DNA of 64,000 nucleotides from Symbiodinium microadriaticum (GCA_001939145.1 LSRX01000007.1:1863914-1927913); one strand, 5' to 3'; positions 23,152 to 36,095 are shown, counted from the first letter of the stretch. Notes: generated by a model not told the origin, from the letters alone. Made by a program: numbers and translations.

Positions 23152-24743
23152 GGTGGTTTCCTGGTTTGATAGTTCTCAACAAATCAGGGGATACGAAGGG
23201 GAAAAAAGCGTGGCCCTTTGGTGCGGTGGTAACTTTCGACTCCCACACTCGCACATGGCAGGCAAGGCTCCACATGTCGAGTTCCGGTCTAGATAACTCC
23301 AACACAGCCCAAAGAACCATCTGAGACCAAAGACCACCCAAAGCAATCCAGTTGGTACCTTTAAGACCTGCCAAATTTGGTATCCGTATGTATCCGAGCT
23401 TTCGGGTGCCTGCAAAACTGCACAAGCCTCTCACCTTCCTCGAAGCGCCTTGCAAAGTACTAAGCCCAATCGTTTTTGGTCGCGTCTAGCCCAACAGATT
23501 TCGTTGCCCCAAAAAAGGATAACTTTCAAATGTGGTTAGACTGTATGTCCCGGGAAAGCTTAACGGTGACCTGCTCGCCTACGAAGCTGCCATCTTCTCT
23601 TGAAGCCACCCCAAAAAGGCCCTTGTACCCACAATGTAGGATTCTTACATTTTTGGGCCACTCATTTTGGGATCGCGCCGGGGACGGGTCGCCTGACAAG
23701 GTGCTCTTGGCCGCTTCACAGGCTGTCTTCCTCGGCGACGGTGCAGGGCGCAGGGGCTCGGGTGTTGAGGCTTCAGGTTTCAAAACTCCGTTTCGAATTG
23801 CCTGGCACCTCCGTGACAAAGAAGCACTGGTTCTCCAAGGGACTGCGCGTCGAAACAGGCCGAAGTGACCTGCTGCTTGACTCTACATGCAAGATGCGAG
23901 AACTTAGCGACGAGGTCCTGGAACTAGAAGTAGGACTAACAAGCAAAGAGCCGATGCCATACTCTCAGGATCAGAAGTCAATAAGTACGTGAGTGTGTAC
24001 TGTGTATATATATATATATAAAACCATGCCTAGGTAGGCATGGCCCCGACTAGCGCACTTCCAACCCCAATCGCATCAGCCACTTACTGTACGAAGCAGA
24101 GGCCGAAAGACCGGAATATCTGACAAGCCAAGCCCTACAGTTGATAGGGTTTATGTGCCTTACTTAAGGGTTACGAGTAGGGCATGCGGGGATTTAGGTC
24201 CGACTTGATCCAGCAACACCTTAGTCCGATGGCATCGGCCAGGAGTCCGAAGCTCGAATTCAGGACTGGCCCTTGTGTGGACAAGCAGATGCCTCGACTT
24301 CTGGGCAGTTGTCACCTCGGCACGGGGAGATATCCGAAGTGCGGAGAACTGCTTTGTGGAACCGCCGCAAACCAAAAGGGTTGTGGAGCTTTCTTGGACT
24401 GCCGCAACTCGGACAATGCAGTCGCTTTCTTAGTTTTCCCTTTCTGTCAACCAAGCCAGGCATATGTCAGGCCTGAATCCCGCAGTTGCAGTCCTGAAAA
24501 CGAGGTCTTCATTGCTGCCTACTCAGCCGAGGAGCAGGACTTTCGCTCGGCAGGGCGCGATGGATTGCTGCAGTACGTGTGACACTTCCAATCCTCGGAG
24601 TCTCGCCCCGTGCGCAGCCGACCTGTTTCCGATCCGAGTACCATCCCAAGTCAGAGCTAAAGAACCTGCACTGCTGAGCGCTCCAAAGCTCCATGCTCTC
24701 GAAGGCTTCAGCGCAGGCTGCCACATGGCTTCCGCTCTCACAC

Positions 24744-25000
24744 CTGCAAGGGCTGTGAGCTCTCCGTGCAGGCGAGCGTCGTCGCAGCTCCAGCCGGAAT
24801 GGTCCCAAGTGCCACGCTCCGGACACCTCTGTGCCTTCAAAGCTCAAAGCAAGCGTTCTCTTGAGCACATCCTTCGGAACCGGCCCGTCCTTCTCCTGAT
24901 CGAAGAAGAAACTTTCCTCAGCAGTAGGTGTCAGGTTCAGAGTGCACAGCAAGCTAACTCCGGTCAAACCGCTGTCCAGCAAAACTCTGGCTGTGAATTC
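24744..25000 (-). CDS. Probable coding exon, unidentified protein
   Basis: The acceptor GCGGGCAG before GAA lies at 25000 and the donor TTGCAG before GTGTGAG at 24744. The frame reads EFTARVLLDSGLTGVSLLC, then TPTAEESFFFDQEKDG, then VLKRTLALSFEGTEVSG and WHLGPFRLELRRRS. Alternating hydrophobic residues suggest beta strands. A second minus frame overlaps its 3' part and is also open, so the exon end is less certain. Confidence 0.5.
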
Positions 25001-25811
25001 CTGCCCGCACGTAAGAAGCCGTGCGCCCAACCTCTCCCTAAATCCTCGATGCCAACGACCAGGCTAGATGTCAGCTGGTGGCACTGAATCATAAACAAGC
25101 GGGAATCATGTGCTGTCGTCATTAAAACGAGTAGCCAGAATCCAGAATACTTAAATACATACCCAGAAAAGCCCCAAACTACGTGCGACCATTAACCATA
25201 GGAGTTGAGCACCAAGAACAGCAACTTAGAGATGCCATAGGAGGGCAAGGAGCCCCTGGGGATTCGCACTGCGCGATGCCCGCAGATTCGGAGGCCGCAC
25301 AGCCCTGGTAGGTCTCCTGAAGTCTTCTTTGCTGTGCTCCAACATGCCCTAGTTCCGGGTTGCTGAATAAGGATTCTTTCTTGGAACCCTCCCATACCGA
25401 AGTGATGTTTCAAATGCTTCGGTTATGTTGACCGGTATCGGTACTGCCCGATCCTCACTGCACCACCATCCCTGCGCTGCCTCCGTCTGTGCCAGCGCAT
25501 GGGCAAAGCTGAGACACATCAGGGCAGCCTTCCTCGGTTTCTGGCAGAAACCCAACTGCGTCCTATGGAGCGGCTCTGGGACCCTGTGTCGTGAAAGCCC
25601 TCACACACTCGCACACGAGACAGTGCCGTCGTGAGGGGTTTCTACCTGGGATGTCGGCTTCTTTTTCCGAGGCGGAATTGCCGAGGTTGGCCAGACAACG
25701 CCGACCTCAAAAGCCAGGCTTTTGTGCGGGCACAGCCTTCGGCCGACCCACACAACGACACTGGACCACAACAGTTCAGCTGCTCTCACAGGAAACCCGT
25801 TTGGTATGTAC

Positions 25812-25869
25812 CTTGCTCCATCCGACGAGTCTTCAGCCTTCTTTTTTGACCTCACGCCAAAAGCCTGTC
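25812..25869 (-). CDS. Small internal exon, lysine-rich
   Basis: This 58-nt exon has acceptor GGTGTAG before GA and donor AAG before GTACAT. It encodes QAFGVRSKKKAEDSSDGA. Both splice sites are good but the peptide is short and not diagnostic. Confidence 0.45.
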
Positions 25870-27317
25870 CTACACCTCCAAGGGGTAGCTTCAATACGTC
25901 GTAACAACCCGCTCCTTCTTCCTTCTGCATGATACAGAATCCTACGGACTCCTACTTCCTCCTGTTCCGGCCGCGCACCTGGGCTTCCGAGGACTGGCAG
26001 AAACGGGCCATGAAAGTCGTGCGAAGTCGCTTTGCTTTTGGCACTGCGGAACTCAACGCCCTGTGTAGGACTGTAGGACAGTGTAGGACCCCCCGTGCAC
26101 AACAAGAGAGCATCCGAGCTATAAAGCGGGCAAGCCAAGCCCAAACCCTGGAGAGCTGAGACTCTTGCTTGGGGTGGCTCCTGCCATTTTGGCGCTGCTA
26201 TTTCGAGTGCAGCAGTGCCAAAGCAAGCCTTGCACTTCGCGAGACGCAGGCTTCACAGACTTCAGATTCTTTTGCATAGCTCCGGGTTTGCAGTCGCAGG
26301 GTTCGCCTTTGGAGGACCCCCTCTGCTTGGCGGAGGAAAAACTGCCTGAGGGTTGCTTACATTTCGCGCTACTTCCGAGTGTTTCTGACAAAGACGCCCG
26401 CTTCAAGATATTGCAAAGTGTTTATTGACAGAGGGTCAACACACATCAACACGCTGCCCTTTAGCCGAGTTCCGTAGAACAACATCACCTGCTCTGCGAG
26501 GCAGCCTGCAGTTCCTAATGAAGACCCTTGCCAGCCTCTTTCCATCCAGGTCTTTTCTAGATTCTAGCCGGAACCATCAGAACCCATTAGGCAGGCGATG
26601 GGAACTCTGGAACCCTGAACTTTAAACCCTGTCCCTAAGCATTCCTGACCCTCAGGTAAGCGCTCGCGGAAACTCGGAGGTTGCCGCGCTCGGAAGCAGC
26701 ACCGGTCCGCACGGGACCCTGCTAGCTCCCAACAGCCTCTTGCGCCACATCATGCAGGATGTGAATATATGTGAATGTGGGGCTCTGGAGCCAAGCTCGA
26801 GATCATCTTTGGGACGAGGCTTAGAAGGTCTGCAATGCTTGGGAGCTCCACAAAGCCGTGCAGAGCGAAGTTGGCCCGAAGCATCATACCCAACCATCTC
26901 GACCGCACCTGCCTTCCTCTGCTGCAAGAGCAAGTTGAAATCTGTAATGGCAGCACACATGTTGCAAATGCCGGCTGAAGAAGCATTTTAGTTTCCGGTG
27001 CTCAGTTCAGGGCTACACCACAGGTCTGACTCTTTAGTCCTGCTTCTGCACCTAGTATACCCCCTCCTGGTCCTTAGAGCCTCACATCCAAGCTCCCCGA
27101 AAAGCGGGAAAAAGGGTCCCTGTTGTTCAGGAGCACCCAACAAACCAGCGGAGCGAGAGTGCGGATTTCGGGTCGCACACAAAGCCAGCAGTAGTTGTTC
27201 AAGGGCTTTAACTCATAACTTCGACAAGGGTCTCGGCGTACAACACATTTAAAAGGTTGGGACTCGAAGGGGACATTGCTACTATTTCTAGTGGTCTTCA
27301 GGCTAGGCTTCGTCAGG

Positions 27318-27360
27318 ACTGGAGGACTAAGCCCTAAACCCCAAAACCCTAAACCCTTGG
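27318..27360. repeat. Telomere-type island (CCCTAAA)
   Basis: Repeated CCCTAAACCC and CCAAAACCCTAAACCC motifs match the plant/dinoflagellate telomere unit TTTAGGG on the other strand. The island is interior to the window, so it is interstitial. Confidence 0.8.
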
Positions 27361-27701
27361 GGTCCAGGGCCCAGGGGCCTAGAGCTTTACGGCCTTAACC
27401 GAGGCCTCATGGTTTTTAGGGGGTCCGGCATGCAAATAATGCTACCCGCACCGCTGAAGGAGCCGCCTACCAGGGGCCGAAGATCTCGGCTTCAGCTCAC
27501 CCTGGCAACGTCTCAAAGTCAAAGGAAACCTCCAAGAAACCTTGAGAAACATCCTAAGTTTTAAGCTGTCAAGGTTCCAGAGGAATACCTCTCTCCTGGG
27601 AAAGTTCACGCGTTTTGGACCAATACTCCACACAACCTTTTGCTGGTAGGACTGTGCTGGGCCGTGGTACCGCTTGCGGGATTCTGTAGGCTCTTCCTCA
27701 C

Positions 27702-27782
27702 CCTGCCAACACTACACTCCTCAGCATCTCAATCTCCAAGAAGCAGAGCACCCGAAGAAAAGCTTGGACGACCATGTACTGC
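27702..27782 (-). CDS. Internal exon encoding a helical, membrane-like segment
   Basis: The exon is 81 nt with acceptor CTTTAG before G and a strong donor GCAGG before GTGAGG. It encodes QYMVVQAFLRVLCFLEIEML then RSVVLAG. The helix is hydrophobic with a Glu pair, as in channel or transporter helices. An overlapping plus frame (27674-28018) is long but lacks splice support. The exon lies about 0.7 kb past the stop of the RND gene on the same strand and probably belongs to the next gene. Confidence 0.5.
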
Positions 27783-28515
27783 CTAAAGCGCCGCATGAAT
27801 CTTTGAGACATTCCTACAACTCGCTGCGGACACGTGAAGTGACAGCTACCCTGAAAGTGCCTCTGATGCCCAGTGAACAAGCGTTGAAGGTCTGTGGTTG
27901 CTACTGGCTGGCAGGTTCCTTGTGTGGGGAAGACTACTCGGCACTAACATGGCAGCTCTCCCACTTTGTGTGGCTCGCGTGTGCCGCTGGCAAAAACGTG
28001 CTTTGGGTGCGAGGATAGGCCGTTAGCGTCTAACGATATCTAAAGCCACCAACTCACAAGACCCCCAGGCCAAACGAGAATCCAGGCTGACGGCCTCTAA
28101 CAGCTACCAGTAGGAATCTTGTGACGAACGAAATCTGTTGGACCAACATACACAAGCCCAGCAAAAGATAGCAATTGTTCTCTGGACTCATGCCCCTGTT
28201 CTGTTCTGAGGAGTCCAAACTCGATGAGTCTAGAGTCTAGCACTATGCCGGCTTTCACCGCAATACCCTCGCTGCTGTCTCGGCTGCGGTTGGTGAGGCT
28301 TCACGGCTTTTTTTTCCAACCGGCTTCACTCTGAAATCTTCTGGACGGTAGTGCGCTTGGGCATGCCTGATTCGGCACAGGACGGCGAAAGGTTAAGCGT
28401 TTGCAAGGCTCCGTTGGTTTTCGTTTCGGCTGTAGCGTGAACGACTTACCTGGAAGAACAGATCCTGTCACTAGCAAGAACACACCCCCTGCCCAAAGTG
28501 GAAGGTCGCGCAACA

Positions 28516-31500
28516 CTACACTTGATGGATATCTGTCGCCAAACCACTGTAGATGGTGCCCTGGTCGTTCTCAGGGCCGATCAGCATGAGCCTGCGCTTG
28601 CACTCGGAACCAAATACGCTCGGGAAAACAACTCCAAGAGGCTGAGCACTGACACGGGGCGACATGCAGTCAGCTCGACATGGCACGTCTATTTACTCAG
28701 GGACCAAGCGACTGTTTTGAACTCTGCCTGGAACCTTCCGCCAACCCAGCTTTGTGCAAGCAGGCGACAGCGGCATAAGGAAGTTGGTCGACATGAGAAT
28801 CGAAAGGCCGATGACCATGAAGATGAAGCCTGCAGGCGCGAGAGGCGGTCTTTCGCACACTATGTCACTATGCATCCATGCGCTTCAAAGCTGAAGTCTG
28901 AAGCTTCGAGTAGCTTCGAGTGTGCTGTCGGAGAGGAAGACACGGCTTGAGTCATTGGGATCGCTTGACGGGAGACTTCGTCATTTCTGAGCGTGTGGGG
29001 CGGCACCAAGGACAACCTCCCGAAATCTCGGCACCAAAGATCTGACAGCGTCTGCACGGACCAAGGAGCGATGCTCGTTGGGTTCTACTGCCGGAGCTAT
29101 ACTCTATGCTTTTGAATGGGAAACGCTACCTGGACCAAGTCGCCGAGGTTGCGACACAAAGAAACCTCATGGCTTAAGATGGAACCTCGCACACATCTGT
29201 TTGTCGAGGTGAAGGATCTTCCCTGTTTCCAGGACTTGCTGCTGTGGGGGCTCAGTTTGGTTCTTCGAGGCTTCGTGATCGGGGTGTCGTCTACCCCGCA
29301 GTGTTTCCGGCTCGGGTTGGGAGCCCTTGGCCGCGCCTCCGAACTGGAAGAAGAAGTAGAAGCCGCCTTCCCGCGAAAGGCGTAAGCGAACACGCTACAT
29401 GCGAGTGCTCGCAGTGTCTTGACGAGATCCCTACCGCCTAAGGGTAGTGAAACAACCAGAGGACATGACCAGGGAGAGTCTCTGAATACTTCAAGCCATA
29501 AATGCCACGAGAGCCAAGGTACAAGCGAACAGCATGGCTGCAGCAAAGAGCGTGGTGATGGCTGAATTCGCTACCTCGCATTCATCCAATGGTGCGGTGT
29601 TGCTCTGAGGAAGCAAAACCATCCGAGAAGCTGCTGCAGAGACAGAAGGACTGTCTTCTGACAGGTCTCAAAGCGCCAGAGTGGCTTTGGGCTCAGGTGT
29701 CTTGTCAGGTTCAAGGCTCCCAGCTGCCGTGCCAAGGGGCCGAGATGCCCATCTCTTCAAGAGCTGCATGGGCCTCCAAATCCACAGCGGCAAAAGCGCA
29801 ACTACAACCAGGAGCTTGCGTGTGGGATGTCATGAAGACGGATCGGAACCGGGAATGGAGATCAACTTTCGCAGCCCTTCGAAGCCCAGAAACTAAGCCC
29901 GACTTACGCGGCCCTCTAGGCCGAAGCTTTGATCCGAACTGCCAGTCCCCGACCCTGGCAGTGCATGTCTTCGCTGGCGTGTTGTTGTACGCGTGCAGCA
30001 TGTGCACCTGAAAAGACATAGGACTTGGGTTTCCCAGGAGTGCCCGACCATGATGCTCCCACATCTGAAGTGTACCACACGATTCGCTGCCTCCGCTCCC
30101 CTGTATACCCACTGAACTGGCAACGAGGAATAACAACTTGCTGCCAGCATAATGCAAGCTGGGCAAACCTGGAAAAGCTTGGGATCTGCCGAAGTGTACA
30201 CATGGCCATATCTACATCCTGATCGTCTCTGACCACTGGCTACTTGACTTGGGGATACAACATTAACTGACCAGTTTGCGTAGAACCCTGTACCTGACTA
30301 CTGTATGGAGTCATAACCTACTGGTTGTATCAGGTCGCAAGAAGGTGGCCGACTGTGCGAAAGCTGGGTACCCGCTATACTTGAGAGGTCTTTGAGGTTG
30401 GCCTTAGCAGCCTTAGCAAGTCTTTCCGTCATGGGCCCGAAACATCGAGCTAAGGCATGTAGTCGCAGCCACGGAAGGTTCCTGTCAGCCCAGCGGCTGT
30501 ATAATCCACAGACAAGCCGACCGTCGCGATCATAAAGATGCCTCAGGATCAGCCCCGAGGATCGACTAGGCTTCAAGCCTTTCCAGTCGAAAGCCACATC
30601 AGGGCACAAACGTGAGAAGCCACGTGGAACTCCAGGCTTTCAATAAACGGAGGTGGGCTGGGATTTGTGGCTGCCGAGATACACTCGTTCTCGCCCAAAC
30701 TCCAGCCAAGCAGTGGGACAACACCCAGGAAGGTGGCGGTGATGCAGATGATACCTTGTACCAAGGGCTCGCAGTGAAGAAGATGCATGAGCCAACGGCC
30801 CCCTCAAAGCGGGCCTTCCTTTTCCCCCTCTTTTAATCCGAAGGATCTATAGAAGCCCCAACAAAGTGCCACCTAGAGGTGCAGATAAGCCCCAAAGTGG
30901 AGGTCCACCAGTTCCAAGTTGTCAGCCTCGGCTATCGAAGGGCTCTGGAGACGGTGTGGTTCATGCTTTCGGGCCTTAGGCCTTACTGTAGGCACCCCTT
31001 TTAGGGTTTCGCCTTTTCAGGGCTCTGCTGGCTGACATCTCTCCGATCACGATGCCTGATGCCTGGTGCATGTTCAAGTTCATTCTTTGTCCGTCCGGCC
31101 GTCTGCTGTTCCATCGACTAGAAGGAGCGGGGCGACCACTAGGGAGGCAGAAAGGCTCTGAGGAGTCAGGCAGGTAGCAAGAGCACAATGAAGCAGACGA
31201 GGAGGGACAGGCCAATGCCCATGGTCGCGGCTTTCACCATCTCGTTCTGGGTCACCAGGAACCTGGCAACACAAGCAACCTAATCTAGGAGCGAGACCCC
31301 CCTGGCCCTATAAGCCCAGAATAGCAGGATACACACATCACGGGGACCAGCCAAACTAGGAACCAAGGTGTTCTTACAAGCAGAATCCTGAGACCACGGC
31401 GTAAGAAACGCAGCAAAGGCAAGACTGGTGGCTGGTTCCTTCTGAGGACTGGACAGGTAGAGCTCGGCCGTCCTCATACATGCAAGGCATCCAAGCTACT

Positions 31501-32631
31501 CACTACTGCTACTCCTGGCACTCCGAGGACCCTCCCGCCCGAAGAGATGTGGAGCACCCAGCCCTGGAGCTCTACGGGACTTGTGAAAAAATTCCAGATT
31601 CTAGAGGACGGTTTTCGGCGCAGCCTATAGCCCGATGCTGCGTCAAGTTGTCAGACTGAACTATATTGGTCTGAAATAGATCAGGAACCTAGACCTGGGA
31701 GTGCCAGGATGTGGTAGGACTAGGAATCATATCATGAATCGATGTTGCCCGTTCTGGCACAGACGTTGCTGCAGCAGGGTGTCTGGAAGCCGCCCAGATT
31801 TGGTGCCCAAAGGTCCTGCGTGCAAGATGGCTCTTTGGAGCTGTGACTCAAGGCCCACGATAGCTTGCGTCAAGAACTACAAGAACCTGGGAAGGCTAGA
31901 GCCCGTCGCAAGGCGCCGTTTTCAAAACCACTGTGCAGCCTCAAGGGCTGCCAGGCAACTTCCACACTAACTAATTAGGCCGGCTTGCCTTTGAATTGCT
32001 AGCTCCCCGAAGAAGTCCCACAGGCAGGTGGACGCAGAGCATGACACAATTTACAGCAAAGCACCCGTGCGGTGCAGCACACAACCATTCCCTTTGCACT
32101 TGGACACAACAGTATACCCTACCCCTCACATGTCATCTTTCAATGGACATCTTGATGTGATGAAGCGGCGACGTAGTAGGAACTTCACCCACCCCGCATG
32201 CGCCACGGCAGGAGAGCTCTGTCCTTGAAGGTCTGCCATCGGTTGTACCATTCGTTCGCCTCATCCACCGTGTTCCTGAGCTGCCACTCGAGACTGCCAA
32301 CGCTCGACTGACAAAACCTGTCACAGCAAGCATCCACAAGCTGCACCAATCAAGCTGGGGTAAGCTGAACATGTAAGAAGACCATGAAAAACAGCAGGTA
32401 CTGGCTCGCCCAGCAGCTCACGCGGGAAGGTCGCATTGTAGCTGATCCAAGCGAACTGGATGGCCTTATCGAGCCGGCCCCAAGTTTTGGGAGGCTGTGT
32501 CTTAGAGCCCAGGTTCTGCTTTCCTCGCTGATCTTGCCGCGTAGGCACTGTGTAAGCCAACTGCAACCAGGCAAGTCTTGGAGGCAAGTGGCAGTCTTGT
32601 CGGAGTTGAGCCGGACGCCGGTGTATTGGGC
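28516..32631 (-). CDS. Patched/Dispatched-type RND transporter, C-terminal half (12 exons)
   Basis: Twelve exons join in frame: 32593-32631, 32402-32464, 32204-32340, 31172-31262, 31044-31062, 30683-30754, 30498-30541, 29954-30007, 29741-29773, 29493-29574, 28766-28829, 28516-28591 (TAG at 28516-28518). They total 774 nt, exactly 258 codons. The order matches the second half of RND/Dispatched proteins: second ectodomain (AIQFAWISYNATFPRELLGE, then VDEANEWYNRWQTFKD), TM8 (MGIGLSLLVCFIVLLL), TM9 (IICITATFLGVVPLLGW), TM10 with the RND acidic motif (IATVGLSVDYTVHMLHAYNN), TM11 (SAITTLFAAAMLFACTL), TM12 (IGLSILMSTNFLMPLS) and the family's closing GPENDQG. Such proteins move sterols, lipids or lipid-modified cargo across membranes, driven by an ion gradient. 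The weakest join is the 19-nt exon 31044-31062. An N-terminal half on the same strand lies upstream at 42.4-45.5 kb. Confidence 0.9.
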
Positions 32632-32894
32632 CTCAGCTGGTCAGCGGGCACCAGACAGAAAAGCACAGAGCTTCACAGTCAACAAGTGTGCAGTGACCCA
32701 CTGGCCCAGTCGTCTGTTCAAGGCCACGGCCGAGAGCCTTTGAGACCTCTGTCATGCTTTGTTCTAAATGGTGATCCGATCACCACGGTGAGCTGCTTGA
32801 GCGAACGAGAAGGTATTGTCAGGACGAGGGCTGATGCCGGGCGCGGCGGACCACAAGTATAACTGACCCTACGGTACAGCCCATATCCATCAAG

Positions 32895-33470
32895 CCGAAT
32901 TCAGTCGCCACATAGAGTTGTCTCATTTCTGACCGAGCAGCTGCAAAGTCAGCTTCGTACCGCCGGTTCACACTCCTCAAGGCCACAACGCATTGCTGCT
33001 TACAGTCTTCCTGAGCTTTCTGTCGCTTCTATGGGTTTCGAACGAGATAGCTTGTCTGAAACACAAGGAGGTCAGCCTAAAGTGCAGATCCGTGCTTTAG
33101 AGCGACCTCGGCTTTCGACATGGACAGGCGCTAATTCAGTAGCAAGTATGTTTCGGTCTGTGGCATCTCCTCAGGTAGTTCGACTTCAATTCCAGGTACT
33201 CCTCCCACTCGGTCAGCGTCGGATCGGTCAAAGACCTGCGACCAGTACAGGTCTCTGCCAAAGCTGTGAGCATCTACATAATTGCTTTGGGGAGTGTTGG
33301 TCATGTACATCTACAGGCTGCTGTGGTTGCTTCGCTTCTTCGCTTCGATGAGCTTCAGAAGTTCAGAAGGGCTTTGGAAGCATCCAAGCCGGCGTTCGCC
33401 AGCTCCTTCGTGCCAGGCCACGGATTGGAGAGCAGCTGGATGAACTCACTCTCGGACAGGTATGGGTAGC
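32895..33470 (-). CDS. Probable second-ectodomain exons of the RND transporter
   Basis: Three coding-like exons precede the confirmed C-terminal half. The one starting at 33470 (acceptor TTTGAG before GC) reads YPYLSESEFIQLLSNPWPG then TKELANAGLDASKALL; the SESEF stretch resembles a segment before the second ectodomain end in related proteins. The one at about 33145-33225 reads LTDPTLTEWEEYLELKSNYL. The one starting at 33028 reads KRQKAQEDCKQQCVVALRSV then NRRYEADFAAARSEMRQLY. All have G/C-rich third positions and AG acceptors. Their 3' borders and mutual phases are not fixed, so assignment to the RND gene rests on order and strand. Confidence 0.5.
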
Positions 33471-33501
33471 CTCAAACTAGCTTCCTGCTGTTCTCTACAC
33501 A

Positions 33502-33502
33502 C

Positions 33503-33535
<33 letters not shown>

Positions 33536-33540
33536 GACAG
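33502..33540. repeat. (CAGA)n microsatellite
   Basis: About eight CAGA units after a short CA run. Confidence 0.95.
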
Positions 33541-33904
33541 ATTTAAAACGCAGATTCAATTACGCCACAGACCTCCGCTCGCCCTCAAGCTGACACCCGT
33601 GGCAGTGTGGCAGGACTCAAGGTTTCAACGAGAAGGTGGCATGGGGAGGCAAGCCGCTGTGGCTGCCAACTAGCACAGCTTTGCGTAGCTCATCCGAGCA
33701 CCCTCTTCATTTGCAGTCGAGAAGCTGAGCGGATTCGTCGTGGAGTAGCCTTTGTCTCTCCACAGAAAAGGGCGTAAAGCGACCCCAATTGCACCCGTAG
33801 GACCTGAATATCCTTACGAGAAGCACCCCGACTTGCAACTCCAAGCGAGAACTCAGAGTAGTCTGGAAAGGCCCACTACGAGCACAGGCTGAAATACAAG
33901 TCAA

Positions 33905-35020
33905 TGAAAGGCCTCGGCCTATCATCATTCGCAGGGCGCAGGAGTCACTGCAAACAGCAACATGCGCAGGGAAAGTCTCTCTATAAACGACTGTTTCTAC
34001 AGGAGTGCCTCCTCAAGGAAGCAACCACACCAGCCCGGCCAGTGCGGACGAGCTGGCAAGCTGGTGGGGTTGTGGTGGTCGAGTACGCGCAGCCTGAGCT
34101 TTCAGGGGAGCTATCATTTACAGTCGCCTGGTGCTACATCTGGGCAACGACTTCATTGATAAACGAGACCGACTTCATTGATAAACTGATAAGCGAGAGT
34201 CATAACAGGAACGTAGCCACGACGCGTGCTCTGACACCCCATGTTTCACCAGCTTCCAACCAGAACGAAGCAGGTTGGATGCACAAACCCGGACAAGGGT
34301 TGGGCCTGCTGCGGCAGAGCACGAAGACTGGTTCCTGCCCTGGCAATTGCCTGGACGTCTTGGGCTTTGTTCTGGGAACTCTCGTATGTCCCGTTGGGAC
34401 GCGATCTCTCAGGGACTCTTGCTTGTCACCATCTATGCAGCGAAGGATACAAGGAAGACATATAGATGTGTTCCGAGTATTGGGAGAGCAACCAGTGTCT
34501 GCTGAGACGGGGCAATCTGGAGAAAGGAAAACAGAAGCTGACATGAAACGTTGACAAACTGCCACAAAGAGACGGGGGACCTTGAAGCAAGCAAGACCCC
34601 TTTTTGACATATAACCCTAAACATGTAGGTACATCCTGAGAGTTGGACGTCTCCACGAGGCCTCGACTTATCGGATGTGGTACCCCTCATCAGCCCTCTA
34701 CTCTCTACCCTATGCTTGAAGCCTAGCCACATAGCATATCCAAGGCGCAAGGACCCACTCGTGAACTGACTCGAAAAAACGAACCCAGAAACGACCCAAC
34801 CTGTCGGCCCGACAAGTTGCTTTTCTGGGAGAAAGAGGCTCCGTGTTTTAGGGGATGCTGCGTACAGTTTGTGTGAGGATGTGCGACGTCTGACCTAAGT
34901 AGCACTCAACATGTACACGAGCAAGCCTGCGCAGCCCAAGGAAGAGAAATCAGAGCACTTGAGAGGGGTGTCAAGAGAGCGGCTGTCATGCGCTCTCCCC
35001 GTTTCAGAAGATTCCGTCAG
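33905..35020. other. Stretch with no supported gene
   Basis: A 216-codon plus frame (33904-34554) spans much of it but has no domain and no codon bias. A small direct duplication (GACTTCATTGATAAAC twice) lies near 34150-34185. It may be intron of the minus-strand RND gene. Confidence 0.4.
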
Positions 35021-35027
35021 GCTCTGT

Positions 35028-35118
35028 TTTCCTCTCTCCTAGAAGTAGCGCCACTCCTGGCCTTGCTTCGATGCCCAGAAGTAGCGCACGTCCTGGATCA
35101 CAAAGGCCACTTCGGGGC
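35028..35118 (-). CDS. Possible exon (second RND ectodomain?)
   Basis: The frame reads LCCPEVAFVIQDVRYFWASK then QGQEWRYF before TAG. It is coding-like and on the RND strand between the two halves. The exon borders are not established, and the DNA contains an internal AAGTAGCGC near-duplication. Confidence 0.3.
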
Positions 35119-35273
35119 AGCACAAGGGATCCAAAATTATCCCGCGATTTTTTTTGTTTGGTTCGATTGTTGTTTTTGGCCTTCTGAGGGAGGGGGGGGA
35201 GGGAGCGGAGGGGGCCGGAGAGGTTGGAGCAGGGCTGTGGAAGAGTGTGGAGGTAAGGCCGGAGGGGCGGAGC

Positions 35274-35322
35274 AAATAATCATCATCATCATCATCATAA
35301 TCACATATATATATATATATTT
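35274..35322. repeat. (ATC)n and (TA)n microsatellites
   Basis: About six ATC units followed by a TA run. Confidence 0.9.
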
Positions 35323-35690
35323 TAGCATATGTGTGTGTATATTAAACACGCACCCTCAATGCTGCGATCCGAGTCATCATATGTCCTTCACATCTTCTGT
35401 GGCCTGCTCCCGCTTTTCAGCCACCTTTCCTTTGCCAGCCTGATCAGCCGCACCCTTGGTACCTTTACCAGGCCCCGGTGCCCTTGGCCTCATCCTGAAC
35501 TGTCGCTGCTAGGCAGATTCGTGGGTGGCATGCTCGGCGGAGTGCCTGCGTTCAAGCCGTCGAGATCGAGCCGCTTGGGGGTGGGTGTGTGGCACTCGGA
35601 TGGCTCGCCGCTGCGCTGGGCTTGCCACCTTTGTTCCTAGCCTTGGCCTTGCACACGCTGGGATCGGTCCCCTTGGTTGCAGCCCCTTTG

Positions 35691-36095
35691 TTAAACATGC
35701 CCCCCCATTCGGCGATTCCGGCTCATCTATCTTAAACATGCCCCCTCCTTTGGCGATTAGGGTTCATTATACATCTTAAACAGGCCCGCTCATGTGGCGG
35801 CTCCGGTTCATCATCTATCTGAACACGTCCCTCATTTGACGATTTCGGCTCATCATGCATCTTCAACACGCATCCTCATTTGGCGATTCCGGTTCGTCAT
35901 GTCTCTTCAACATGCCCTCTCATTCGGCGATTCCCTTAATCATCTATCTTAACACGTCCCCGCATTTGGAGATTTCTGTTCGTGTATTTTCAACACGCCG
36001 CCTCATTCGGCGGTTCCAGGTCATCATCTATCTTAAACACGCCCCCCTCATTTGGCGCTTCGGGTTCATCATACATCTTAATATTAAACATGGTA
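35691..36095. repeat. 43-bp minisatellite, nine units
   Basis: Units begin TTAAACATG or TTCAACACG and continue CCCCCTCATTTGGCGATTCC then GGTTCATCATCTATC. Start points at 35691, 35732, 35776, 35819, 35862, 35906, 35949, 35989 and 36032 give spacings of 40-44 bp. The minus strand reads fragments such as KIDDEPESPNEGAC, but the 43-bp period breaks any single frame. Two isolated diverged units recur at 36661-36731. Confidence 0.9.

Noticed and set aside
28447..28552. Minus frame with a hydrophobic segment (LPLWAGGVFLLVTGSVLPG) overlapping the RND stop
   Set aside because: It lies in another frame past the RND termination codon and has no phase-compatible join; the family's GPENDQG ending fits the stop at 28516 better.
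33904..34554. 216-codon plus-strand open frame
   Set aside because: No domain, no codon bias, no splice sites; a minus frame overlaps it for 400 bp. Likely chance openness.
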